Source of the DNA: Baffinella frigidus
Taxonomy: Eukaryota > Cryptophyceae > Cryptomonadales > Baffinellaceae
Assembly (NCBI GenBank): GCA_026770585.1
Contig: MU647556.1
Coordinates: 78,147-89,972, forward strand
Reading direction: 5' to 3'
Length of the DNA stretch: 11,826 bases
Position numbers and translations under genes: made by a program. The number at the start of each line of letters is the position of its first letter. Within the stretch, counting starts at the first letter, position 1. The notes beneath the pieces were generated by a model. The model searched no databases, was not told where the DNA came from, and was given only the letters and a program-made list of their open reading frames with translations. Shown here in pieces: positions 1-6,601 of the stretch.

Positions 1-60
1 ACCCCAAACCCCAAACCCCAAACCCCAAACCCCAAACCCCAAACCCCAAACTCCAAACCA
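1..60 (+). repeat. CCCCAAA heptad tract (telomere-like), probable 3' part of an intron
   Basis: About eight 7-bp units of CCCCAAA, the last ones degenerate (CTCCAAA, CCATAAA), run up to the CCCAG at 65-69. The G-rich complement is TTTGGGG, a one-base variant of the TTTAGGG type found later in the window. The tract stops at an AG acceptor followed by an open frame, so I read it as intron sequence of a plus-strand gene. It could also be simple subtelomeric repeat oriented toward a left chromosome end. Confidence 0.85.
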
Positions 61-69
61 TAAACCCAG

Positions 70-413
70 GCGGCAAAGAAGCCCCCTCCCCGCTCGACGC
101 GCCCACCTCAAACGTGGACGAGCCCGCCTCAAAAGTGGGCGAGCCCGCATCAAAAGTGGATGAGCTCGCCTCAAAAGTGGACGAGCCTGAGGTGCCCGCC
201 ATGGACAAGGCGCCCGCCGCCCCGCCTTCCCCTGAGCCTCCCGCTGAGCCTCTCTCTGAGCCTCCCGCTGAGCCTCCCGCTGAGCCTCCCGCTGAGCCTC
301 CCGCTGAGCCTCCCGCTGAGCCTCCCGCTGAGTCTCCTGCTGAGGCGCCAGCAGCGGGGGGGGGGGCGCCAGTGTGCGTAGAGGAGGAGGCGCCGGTGGA
401 CGCGACCAACTGA
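70..413 (+). CDS. Candidate terminal exon: Pro/Glu/Ala-rich repetitive protein tail
   Basis: The frame is open from the AG at 68-69 to the TGA at 411-413, about 114 codons, with no ATG near its start. An exon entered at phase 1 after an upstream intron fits better than an ORF starting at the GTG at 114. The product has a short Lys/Pro stretch, then four six-residue units of the type VDEPASK, then about eight PPAE units, then an acidic tail ending APVDATN. No catalytic domain is visible, and such tails are usually disordered linkers. The 18-bp and 12-bp DNA repeats are multiples of three, so the frame survives copy-number change. The opposite strand is also open here, as expected for a 12-bp repeat without stops. 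A noncoding minisatellite remains possible. Confidence 0.4.
231..345 (+). repeat. 12-bp minisatellite (GAGCCTCCCGCT)
   Basis: Nine near-perfect 12-bp units. In the plus-strand frame each encodes PPAE. The first units and the last one carry substitutions, the middle is homogeneous, which is typical of a slippage or unequal-exchange array. Confidence 0.9.
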
Positions 414-427
414 GAGGCGTCCGTGCA
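399..427 (+). repeat. Direct repeat, copy 1 (GACGCGACC...GAGAGGCGTCC)
   Basis: A segment of about 29 bp that recurs at 593-621 with small differences. Its first part recurs again at 896-904. The 61-1060 region therefore shares duplicated blocks. The stretch between 428 and 592 holds no gene I can support. Confidence 0.7.
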
Positions 428-592
428 TAACCCTAAAGTCGTCCTCTCAAAGTCATCTCCCGAGGCGGGCCCATCCCGGGTCCGTACTCACATCCGTGCG
501 CCGTCGCTTCGGCGATCGCGTCCCTGAAAGGTTGCTGTTTGGACGCCTTTCAGTGTTTTCATGACGCCGGTTCGGGACACGTCGGATAAGTG

Positions 593-621
593 GACGCGAC
601 CGCGTGAGAGGCGTCCTGGGG
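593..621 (+). repeat. Direct repeat, copy 2
   Basis: Second copy of the block at 399-427, preceded by CGGGACACGTCGGATAA, which itself recurs at about 1039-1055. The recurrence ties this stretch to the 17-bp array at 1048-1141. Confidence 0.7.
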
Positions 622-626
622 CGAGA

Positions 627-637
627 TGAGAGAGAGA

Positions 638-684
<47 letters not shown>

Positions 685-702
685 AGGGGGAGAGGGAGAG
701 AG
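627..702 (+). repeat. Compound GA/GT microsatellite
   Basis: (GA)n, then (TG)n, then (GA)n, grading into GGGAGG. Pure dinucleotide slippage sequence. Serine/leucine-rich frames across it on either strand are artefacts. Confidence 0.95.
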
Positions 703-730
703 ATGCGTCCATGCTCCCAGGCAGAACGGC

Positions 731-854
731 TACAGTGGTACCTCGCTCATCAGGAATTGCAGCCCCCCCCCTAGGACCCCCATAGGGCCCTAGGCATAGG
801 CCTACTGTAGGGTCCTAGGGGGGGGCGGTTTCTTATGAGCGAGGTATCCCTGTA
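731..854 (+). mobile_element. MITE copy 1 (pogo/Tc1-like TIR)
   Basis: A 124-bp element beginning TACAGTGGTACCTCGCTCAT and ending in the inverted GAGCGAGGTATCCCTGTA. It contains GCCCCCCC and CCTAGGACCC arms and a central GGGCCCTAGGCATAGGCCTA. It has no coding capacity, and nearly the whole element folds on itself. TA lies at both ends, as for Tc1/mariner/pogo transposition. The TIR has several substitutions, so this is one of the older copies. Orientation is assigned arbitrarily. Confidence 0.9.
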
Positions 855-923
855 CCCAGTCGGGCCAGCTGGGTGTCCCCTCTGACTTTTTTAGGACGCG
901 ACCGCGGGGGTGGCGACGCTTCA

Positions 924-1005
924 GGGGACGTGGAGACATTAGGGGATTCAGGGGACGTGGAGACATTATTGTTTTGAGGGGACGTGGAGACATTATTATC
1001 TCACT
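924..1005 (+). repeat. 27-bp tandem repeat, three copies
   Basis: GGGGACGTGGAGACATTA starts at 924, 951 and 978, with a variable nine-base spacer in each unit. On the minus strand it reads as a short MSPRPL repeat peptide, which I treat as an artefact of the 27-bp period. Confidence 0.85.
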
Positions 1006-1047
1006 CGCGTGAGATTTGTACGTGGGAGCGGACGCGACGCGGGACAC

Positions 1048-1141
1048 GTCGGATAAATGGACCCTTCGGATAGCTGGACGCTTCGGATATGTAGGTGGTC
1101 GCTTCAGATAGGTGGACGATTCGAATAGATGGCCGTTTCGG
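1048..1141 (+). repeat. Degenerate ~17-bp tandem repeat (CTTCGGATAGCTGGACG)
   Basis: Five to six diverged units of CTTCGGATAGCTGGACG, one lengthened by an insertion. Degeneracy across units shows the array is old. Confidence 0.75.
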
Positions 1142-1687
1142 AGTGGGGGGGTCCCATACAGGGGGTGCTGTAGGTCTGGGGAGCGAGAGGGGGGGCTGCG
1201 GGTGTTAATAAATTGTCAAACACGACCGCGACGAGCCGGAGGTCGAGGTGGGACGAGACACAAGGGCCCCTAGCTAGAGGGGGGGTTCTCTCTTGTCAAC
1301 TTGCCATGAGGCAATTAACTGTGAGGCTTTTCTGGTGCAAATTTGGTCACGTTGCCCCCCAGAATCTGGGGGTTCGTGGTTTTTCCTTATGGGTAGTGGC
1401 AGTTTCTTGGGCAGGAAAAATCTGGTGCAGAACCCAGACGTTTTCCTAACCTCGCCTCAATTCTTGCACCGTGCATTCTCACTTTCGAATAAAGTCAATA
1501 AGTGTCAATAAGTGGGGTGTTGTGGGGTAGGCCCCTACCCAGACCGAGGTAGGAGCGTATGGGGCCACTCGCCACTGAAGGGATATGAAGCTTGTCCCCA
1601 GAGGGGGTGTACATTGAGAGAGGGGGTTACTGTTAGAGGAAAGTGGTTGGCGTGAGGCCGACAGCATGCTTATGTCGGGACTACCTG
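1142..1687. other. No gene seen; contains repeat family C (1205-1270)
   Basis: Frames here are short and have no recognisable product. Positions 1205-1270, starting TTAATAA and containing CAAACACGACCGC and GGTGGGACGAGAC, match the reverse complement of 4541-4605, so a dispersed repeat is present in inverted orientation. AATAAA at 1489-1494 resembles a polyadenylation signal, but no coding exon could be tied to it. Confidence 0.5.
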
Positions 1688-1744
1688 TACAGAGGTTACT
1701 CGCGAATCAGGACACGCACTGTCCCTTGGGTGGTCCTATGTTCC
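1688..1744 (+). mobile_element. Half-element of a second MITE family
   Basis: TACAGAGGTTACTCGCGAAT is close to the start of the main MITE (TACAGGGGTACCTCGCTCAT) but forms a distinct subfamily shared with 7560-7620. Only the left arm is recognisable, and a full copy of the main family begins right after it at 1745. Confidence 0.6.
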
Positions 1745-1868
1745 TACAGGGGTACCTCGCTCAGAAGAAAATGCCTTCTCCTAGGACCTTACAGTAGGCC
1801 TGTGCCTAGCTAGGGCCCTAGGTGATCTGAGGGGGGTGGACGTTTCTAATGGGCGAGGTACCCCTGTA
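1745..1868 (-). mobile_element. MITE copy 2
   Basis: A 124-bp element from TACAGGGGTACCTCGCTCAG to GGGCGAGGTACCCCTGTA. The internal order (CCTAGGACC..., CAGTAGGCC, then GGGCCCTAGG) is the reverse of copies 1, 3 and 4, so it is inserted in the opposite orientation. Noncoding. Confidence 0.92.
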
Positions 1869-2082
1869 CACTCTACGTGTACACGGTGTGTACCAACGGA
1901 GACAGGCCCGGAGATCTCCGGGGGCGTGATCGTCACGTACCCCTTTTCTATTTGGGGGGTGGGGGTGGGGGTCCGCGAGCGCGCCTTTCTCATCTCTTGC
2001 CTGCCACAAGGCCAAATGTCCTCGTCTCCGGGGCCCACTGGTTGGGGGGTGAGAGCACAGGAGCATACACACCCTCCTCTCC
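1869..2082. other. No gene seen; duplicated MITE-flank segment at 2041-2082
   Basis: Frames are open on both strands but their products look like GC-rich shadows. Positions 2041-2088 (GTTGGGGGGTGAGAGCA...) recur with changes at about 6088-6140, again just upstream of a MITE. This suggests a shared, duplicated flank. Confidence 0.5.
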
Positions 2083-2310
2083 TACAGACACTCCCTCCTC
2101 TCACCCTCCTACAGACACTCCCTCCTCTCACCCTCCTACAGACACTCCCTCCTTTCACCCTCCTCTCCTACAGGAGCACCTCGCTCATAAGAAACGCCCC
2201 CCCCCCTAGGGTCGCCATAGGGCCCTAGGCATAGGCCCAATGTAGGGTCCTAGGGGGGGGGCGTTTTCTTATGAGCGAGGTACCCCTATACAGACACTCC
2301 CTCCTCTCTA
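2083..2310 (+). repeat. 27-bp tandem array (TACAGACACTCCCTCC...) split by a MITE
   Basis: Units start TACAGACACTCCCTCC at 2083, 2110 and 2137, exactly 27 bp apart. The next TA (2169-2170) is where MITE copy 3 begins. The array resumes right after the element, from the TA at 2289-2290, as CAGACACTCCCTCC. Confidence 0.93.
2169..2290 (+). mobile_element. MITE copy 3, inserted in the 27-bp array
   Basis: A 122-bp element with left end TACAGGAGCACCTCGCTCAT and right end ATGAGCGAGGTACCCCTATA. The uninterrupted units next door supply an empty-site sequence, which shows that exactly one TA was duplicated. The internal structure matches copies 1 and 4. Confidence 0.95.
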
Positions 2311-2403
2311 AAGAGACCTTTATTAGTACTTGTACACGCCAGCCGTCAAGCCCCCCCCGAGACAAGGCCATGCCGTCGAGGCTTGCGCCATGTCGGAGGG
2401 GCG

Positions 2404-2524
2404 TACAGGGGTACCTCGCTCATAAGAAACCGCACCCCCCCTAGGACCACCATAGGGCCCTACGCATAGGCCTACTGTAGGGTCCTAGGGGGAGGCGGTT
2501 TCTTCTGAGCGAGGTACCCCTGTA
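2404..2524 (+). mobile_element. MITE copy 4
   Basis: A 121-bp element with near-perfect termini. Its final TA is also the first TA of copy 5, so the two elements lie head to tail with a single shared TA. Confidence 0.94.
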
Positions 2525-2640
2525 CAGGGGTACCTCGCGCAGAAGAAACCGCCGCCGCCTAGGACCCTATAGTAAGCCCATCTCTAGCTTCATATGGTCC
2601 TAGGGGCGGGGCATTTTCGTATGAGCGAGGTACCCCTGTA
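2523..2640 (-). mobile_element. MITE copy 5, abutting copy 4
   Basis: A 118-bp element, TACAGGGGTACCTCGCGCAG to ATGAGCGAGGTACCCCTGTA. Its interior is more diverged and in the orientation of copies 2 and 6. It forms a perfect palindrome GGTACCCCTGTACAGGGGTACC-type junction with copy 4, centred on the shared TA. Confidence 0.92.
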
Positions 2641-2671
2641 GGTCTGGCCCGTGACCCGCACCGACTTGGAA

Positions 2672-2710
2672 TACAGGCGCACCCCCCTAGGACCCTACAC
2701 GAGGCCCATA
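2672..2710 (-). mobile_element. Possible MITE fragment
   Basis: CACCCCCCTAGGACCCTACA followed by CGAGGCCCATA resembles the internal left arm of copies 2, 5 and 6, preceded by TACAGGCG. The terminal repeat body is missing. Weak, short match. Confidence 0.35.
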
Positions 2711-3126
2711 CCCTCTACGGTGGTCCAGGCGAGATGGCGCGCCCCGCCGCGTCGACAGACTGTCACCATGCCGGAGACGGCCGTGGTGGGGGGCGGGCAC
2801 GGCGCAGCCTGCCCGCAGGGGCAGGCCTGGCGTGACCTGCACCGACGTGGAAAACGCGTTGGATCCGCGATCAGGCCGAAGCGCCCGCCCTCCACCCCGA
2901 AGGCCGTACGTACGGATCGGCCCCTGTCGGCAAAATGGCGCTCCAAAGAGTCCGTGAGCTGGTCCAGGACCAGCCAGTAGCAGCCGTCTGCCACCCCCGC
3001 GCCGCGCCAGCGGCGGGGCGTGATGCCTTGGGAGGACGTTTCTGCACGAGGGAAGGATGTCGATCTCCACCTCCCTTCCACCTCCCCCATCCCCCCCACC
3101 GCGTCGTGGGAGACACATCCCTCGCA
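2711..3126. other. GC-rich stretch, no supported gene; possible 3' flank of the minus-strand gene
   Basis: Several overlapping frames are open on both strands, as expected at this GC content. None shows a recognisable domain. The minus frame 2695-3099 lies directly downstream of the secreted-protein gene and could be an unspliced 3' exon or UTR, but no convincing splice link is visible. GTGACCTGCACCGACGTGGA at about 2831 repeats 2650-2669 with few changes. Confidence 0.4.
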
Positions 3127-3528
3127 TCAACCGCAAGCGCCCTCCACCCAAAGGTTGTTCTCCTTCATATCCACCTCCCGGCCTGCCACGCGCACGGTCC
3201 AGCGTCCTCCGGTCCTCCACCGCAGAGCAATACCGGTCTTGCCGTTGAGCTCCACCGCGTTCTCCAGCCCGGAAACCACCACCTTCTGACCAGGCAGGAT
3301 GTCCTTAGAGCTCTTTTCGTGTCCCTCCGCGGACCCCGCCATCGCGTGCTTGAGGTCGCGCTTTCGCTCTTGTCGAGTGCGGCGCTCGGGGCGAACAACG
3401 TCACCTTGCGGCATGCCACGACCGTGGCCACCGGACTCGCCCGCTGCAGAGCTTGCACACTCCCACGACAGCGACAACAGGACCACGAGCCCCACGAGCA
3501 GCGCCCGGCAAACCATGCTCATTGTCAT
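3127..3528 (-). CDS. Small secreted protein with C-terminal SH3/KOW-like 'ELNG' domain
   Basis: An intronless minus-strand frame of 133 residues. I start at the first of three clustered Met codons (3528, 3522, 3516), because a hydrophobic segment (ALLVGLVVLLSLSW) follows at once and ends in CASSAAG, a good signal-peptide pattern. The frame is open further up to an ATG at 3621, but that extension runs into repeat-like DNA. Residues of about 35-80 are charged and rich in Arg, Gly and Glu. The last ~50 residues carry GQKVVVSGL, ELNGKTG, GRWTVRV and MKENNL. This is the layout of a small beta-barrel domain common in algal and protist proteins, where VxVxGL...ELNGxxGxV...GRWxV...xxKxxNL repeats. 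Domain identity is by eye. Role unknown; likely an ER, secreted or wall-associated protein. Confidence 0.6.
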   Translation of the reverse strand: MTMSMVCRALLVGLVVLLSLSWECASSAAGESGGHGRGMPQGDVVRPERRTRQERKRDLKHAMAGSAEGHEKSSKDILPGQKVVVSGLENAVELNGKTGIALRWRTGGRWTVRVAGREVDMKENNLWVEGACG

Positions 3529-3613
3529 CCGCCCGGCCTCTTCTCGTGCTTCGTAATCCCCGTTTTTGTCGGAGTTCCCCCTCAAATGGTCAAAAACGGA
3601 TGATTCACCTTGT

Positions 3614-3850
3614 GATACCATGAGCCTCTTAAAGGCTGACTTGGGGTTCGGTGTGTGTGCGAGACTGTGCCTTTTTGGTCTAACTCAAACACACCAAGAG
3701 AGCCACCCTGTATCCCCTCTTCACGAGCCTCTGCACTGGAGAGCGAAACGCGATCCGAAAGCAAAAATGCTTTCTCTGCAGATCCCTTCTACGGAACGGC
3801 GTGTCGTTGGCATATGTTGGGAGAAATTAAAATCTAAAAGACCTAAAGGA
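3614..3850 (+). repeat. Repeat family A, copy 1
   Basis: About 237 bp from GATACCATGAGCCTC through CACCCTGTATCCCC, CACGAGCCTCTGCACTGG and CGCGATCCGAAAGC to ACCTAAAGGA. It includes the small inverted repeat GAAAGCA-AAAA-TGCTTTC. The open frame across it is not considered coding, because it is kept only by the repeat period. Confidence 0.9.
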
Positions 3851-3952
3851 CGCGATCCGAAAGCAAAAATGCTTTCCCTGCAGATCCCTTCTACGGAACG
3901 GCGTGTCGTTGGCATATGTTGGGAGAAATTAAAACCTAAAGGACCTAAAGGG
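3851..3952 (+). repeat. Repeat family A, ~102-bp tandem duplication of the 3' half
   Basis: Starts CGCGATCCGAAAGCAAAAAT, directly repeating 3749-3850 with only a few substitutions. The unit is a multiple of three, so an open frame spans both copies. A recent local duplication. Confidence 0.92.
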
Positions 3953-3988
3953 GTATCCGTGGTTGGAGCTTTTATACTTCAACCATGG

Positions 3989-4225
3989 GATACCATGAGC
4001 CTCATCAAGGCTGACTTGGGTTCGGTGTGTGTGTGAGCATGGCAACCAATTGGTACTAACTCAAACACCCCAAGAGAGCCACCCTGTATCCCCTCTTCAC
4101 GAGCCTCTGCACTGGAGAGCTAAACGCGATCCGAAAGCAAAAATGCTTTCTCTGCAGATCCCTTCTACGGAACGGCGTGTCGTTGGCATATGTTGGGAGC
4201 ATTTAAAACCTAAAGGACCTAAAGG
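3989..4225 (+). repeat. Repeat family A, copy 2
   Basis: A full-length second copy (GATACCATGAGCCTCATCAA to ACCTAAAGGA). It is about as diverged in its 5' third as expected for noncoding sequence, with a different middle (AACCAATTGGTA region). The 3' half is nearly identical to the other copies. It is followed by TGATCAAACCCCTGCCG, which recurs at about 4461. Confidence 0.9.
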
Positions 4226-4254
4226 ATGATCAAACCCCTGCCGCATGGTTTTCT

Positions 4255-4326
4255 ATGCAGAACCAGTTCCCTAGGTTCCGGTGTCCGCCTATTGGGAGCT
4301 CGAAGAACCTAAAGGGCCTAAAGGAC
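4255..4326 (+). repeat. Repeat family B, copy 1
   Basis: GCAGAACCAGTTCC..., GTGTCCGCCTATTGGGAG and CTCGAAGAACCTAAAGG. The same block occurs at 5422-5483 and inverted at 6832-6892. Its CCTAAAGG tail links it to family A. Confidence 0.8.
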
Positions 4327-4540
4327 GCTGTCCTCTGCACCGGGGTGCCGGAATGTGATCCGAAAGGAAGCTTTATTTTTCTGCAGAACAACGTGATAAA
4401 CATGGTCACAAACGTGATAAACCTAAAGGATATACTTAAAACCTAAAGGACCTAAAGGATGATGATCAAACCCCTGCCGTTCTAGTGGACGAGATGTTGT
4501 TTCTCCACCCACCCTCTGGGAGGTTCTGGGCTGCTAAGGC

Positions 4541-4605
4541 CCTCACGTCTCGTCCCACCTGTCCACCTGGCGTGCAGCGGTCGTGTTTGTCATCTTATTA
4601 AACCT
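4541..4605 (-). repeat. Repeat family C, inverted copy
   Basis: The reverse complement reads GCGAGGTTTAATAAGATGAC then AAACACGACCGC and GGTGGGACGAGAC, matching 1205-1270. The two copies are 3.3 kb apart in opposite orientation. Confidence 0.75.
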
Positions 4606-4616
4606 CGCTTTCCCCC

Positions 4617-4740
4617 CTGTATCCCCTCTTCACGAGCCTCTGCACTGGAGAGCGAAACGCGACCCGAAAGCAAAAATGCTTTCTCTGCACATCCCTTCTA
4701 CGGAACGGCGTGTCGTTGGCATATGTTGGGAGAAATTGAA
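4617..4740 (+). repeat. Repeat family A, 5'-truncated copy 3
   Basis: Begins within the family at CTGTATCCCCTCTTCACGAG and continues to the ATATGTTGGGAGAAATTGAA region. The first ~120 bp of the unit is missing, replaced by family C sequence at a sharp junction. Confidence 0.88.
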
Positions 4741-4790
4741 ACCTAAAGGGCCTAAAGGACCGCGAACCTAAAGGGCCTAAAGGACCGCGA
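4741..4790 (+). repeat. Perfect 25-bp tandem duplication at the end of family A
   Basis: Two identical 25-bp units starting ACCTAAAGGGCCTAAAGGAC, at 4741 and 4766. They are built from the 9-bp motif CCTAAAGGG/CCTAAAGGA that ends every family A and B copy. Confidence 0.93.
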
Positions 4791-4866
4791 TCAAGGATCT
4801 ACGCCACATTTCGCCGGAGGACCGCTCGGCGGGGACTGATGGTCAAACCCCTCCGGACCTACCTAA

Positions 4867-5397
4867 AACCTACTAAAACACTTCATCAAACAACTCCTCC
4901 ACACGCGAAACGTTCCGCACCTGGCCTCCCTCACCTGTGAACAATACCCCTGTGGCCTCCTTAACCATCCACCCATCATGCTCGACGACTCACTGTGGGC
5001 CCCCTTCATCTCAACAACACCACCAGAACACCCAGACTTTGCTGTTCCCGGCCAAATACCAGGCCAATGGGTGATCTGGATGTACTCGGTCCAATCAGAA
5101 ACCCACGCTCCTAAAACAAAATACCCCCAAGGCAAACTGACACAAATCCACCCCGTGACATACACACTCCCGATTCCGTGTCTTCCTCCAATCTGACGTT
5201 GATGAAGCGATTAAATCCCAACACCAACCGAACAGCCTCCTGCCTTCAACATCTTCTACCTCTGCCTCCCCGGTAGACCCTCTTATCAAACGCACCCCTC
5301 GCATATTCCCTGACAAGAGAAGCAGTAATGAAAATGCGCCTTGCCCAAGCATTTCTTCAATAAGAGTCTCGAATCAAGGCAACAAGTGTTGGGGGGC
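4867..5397 (+). pseudogene. Frameshifted coding relic, unknown protein
   Basis: From 4867 a plus-strand frame is open for 109 codons without stops to the TGA at 5194-5196. It reads protein-like sequence including HFIKQLLHTRNVPHLASLTC and FAVPGQIPGQWVIWMYSVQS. A second frame takes over near 5180 with FRVFLQSDVDEAIKSQ and a Ser/Thr/Pro-rich run, ending at the TGA at about 5395. Composition is more balanced than in the flanking repeats, and A and C dominate the plus strand. One frameshift, or a short unseen intron, would join the two parts. No family is recognised; a decayed transposon or retroelement protein is a possibility. There is no start codon at the left edge. Confidence 0.4.
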
Positions 5398-5421
5398 TTG
5401 ATCCGAAACGAAGCATGGCCT

Positions 5422-5483
5422 TTCTGCAGAACCAGTTCAAGTGTCCGCCTATCATGGGAGCTCGAAGAACCTCAAGGACCTGA
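5422..5483 (+). repeat. Repeat family B, copy 2
   Basis: CTGCAGAACCAGTTCAAGTG, CCGCCTATCATGGGAG and CTCGAAGAACCTCAAGGACC. It is preceded at 5400 by GATCCGAAACGAAGC, a diverged form of the family A core. Confidence 0.78.
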
Positions 5484-6155
5484 ACCTTCCTCTGCCCTTC
5501 CCTCCTCCCCAGCCGAATGCCCTTGATGCAAGCAAGGGAAACCAAACAAGGACGAACAAGGACAATGGGAGCTGTCCTTCACCATGGACCAGGTGGGGAA
5601 CTCCGACAAAAACGGTGGGGTTGCACGACGATCTGTGCTGAGTTGGGAACGACGCGCGCGGCCGCTCGGGAACCGAAAGTCGGCAGCCATCTATGTCTGC
5701 GAAGCCCAGTGTGTGGCTCTAACCCTAAACCCTGAACCCTCCCGTGCACCAGCCTCTCCTCTCTCGCTTCCTAGCGAGGCGTGCTGGAGGGGTGCGGCTC
5801 ACGTTTCCGAGGCGGGCTCGTTCCGAAACATGCTCATACACGATTGTATTACTCAACTCAAGGCTTAAGGGCCTATCTAGGACCTGCATCGAGAGTAATA
5901 AAGAAGAAGAAGACTACGCCGGAGTCCTTCAACCGGTCCCAGGAGTTTTGGCGTTTTTATTTCCTGATCTTACAAGGTATTCACAAACGGGAATACATGC
6001 CATGTTGGTTTCGATCCGCAATAAACACAATTTTCGATCCGTAACAAACACCATGTTGGTTTCGATCCGTAGTAGATGCACTTTTCTATCAGAGGTTGGG
6101 GGGTGAGAGCAGAGGAGCAGACACTTTCTATTCTCCTACAGTGAAAGACTTCTAT
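5484..6155. other. No supported gene; short tandem motifs
   Basis: Short frames only. Positions 5592-5615 contain GGGGAACTCCGACAAAAACG, also present inverted at 3555-3575 inside the extended frame of the secreted-protein gene and in the same reading frame (GNSDKNG). Telomere-like CCCTAAACCC lies at 5723-5732. Positions 6001-6075 repeat TTCGATCCGTAACAAACACC three times with spacings of 23 and 28 bp. 6088-6140 duplicates 2041-2088. Confidence 0.5.
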
Positions 6156-6280
6156 TACAGGGGTACCTCGCTCATAAGAAAGCGCCCCCCCCCCAGGACC
6201 CTACAGTAGGCCTATGCATGCGTAGGGCCCTACGGTGATCCTAGTGGGGGGCAGTTTTTTATGAGCGAGGTACCCCTGTA
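6156..6280 (-). mobile_element. MITE copy 6
   Basis: A 125-bp element, TACAGGGGTACCTCGCTCAT to ATGAGCGAGGTACCCCTGTA, with perfect outer 20 bp. The orientation is as in copies 2 and 5. The near-identical termini suggest relative youth. Confidence 0.94.
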
Positions 6281-6336
6281 GTGCTAACACGGCAACCTTG
6301 TATGCACCCCCAGCGAGGCCGTGTCTGAGAACGACG

Positions 6337-6528
6337 TACAGGGGTACCTCGCTCATCAGAAAGCGCCCCCCCCCCCAGGACCGCCGTAGGGTCCTAGGTA
6401 TCCCTTAAGTGACCAACGGGCGAATAATCGCCCGTGGAAGCCCTAGGCAGGTCCTAGGGCACTTAAGGGATAGGGCTACCGTAGGGTCCTAGGGGGGGGC
6501 GTTTTCTTATGAGCGAGGTACCCCTGTA
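6337..6528 (+). mobile_element. MITE copy 7, carrying a nested element
   Basis: A 192-bp element with intact termini at both ends. It is ~70 bp longer than its relatives because a second TA-flanked palindromic element sits at 6399-6472. Without that insertion its length and order match copies 1, 3 and 4. Confidence 0.95.
6399..6472. mobile_element. Nested mini-MITE with TCCCTTAAGTG inverted ends
   Basis: TA-TCCCTTAAGTG...CACTTAAGGGA-TA. The 11-bp inverted ends are perfect and flanked by duplicated TA. Inside are two small hairpins: ACGGGCG-AATAAT-CGCCCGT, and CCCTAGG paired with CCTAGGG. The element is only ~72 bp long, near the lower size limit for a transposable unit. It is a different family from its host MITE. 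Confidence 0.85.
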
Positions 6529-6601
6529 GGGCGACAGCATGGAATAGTGAGAGGGTAACGATGTATTCACGCGAAGAGCCACTCCATTTCGCTAACACAT
6601 G

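Noticed and set aside
488-712. Minus-strand frame rich in Ser/Leu/His/Thr
   Set aside because: It is a translation of the GA/GT microsatellite.
2687-3220. A 177-codon minus-strand frame and a 222-codon plus-strand frame at 2935-3603
   Set aside because: They overlap the secreted-protein gene in other frames. GC-rich DNA gives long accidental frames, and neither shows a domain or signal. The 2935-3603 frame is the antisense of the gene.
3566-4036. A 156-codon plus-strand frame with a repeated ERRVVGICWEKLK segment
   Set aside because: It spans two tandem family A copies whose period is a multiple of three. Other copies of the same repeat do not keep the frame, so this is repeat DNA rather than a gene.
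5744-6106. A 120-codon plus-strand frame
   Set aside because: It covers the TTCGATCCG tandem motif and repeated flank, competes with other open frames, and shows no recognisable domain.
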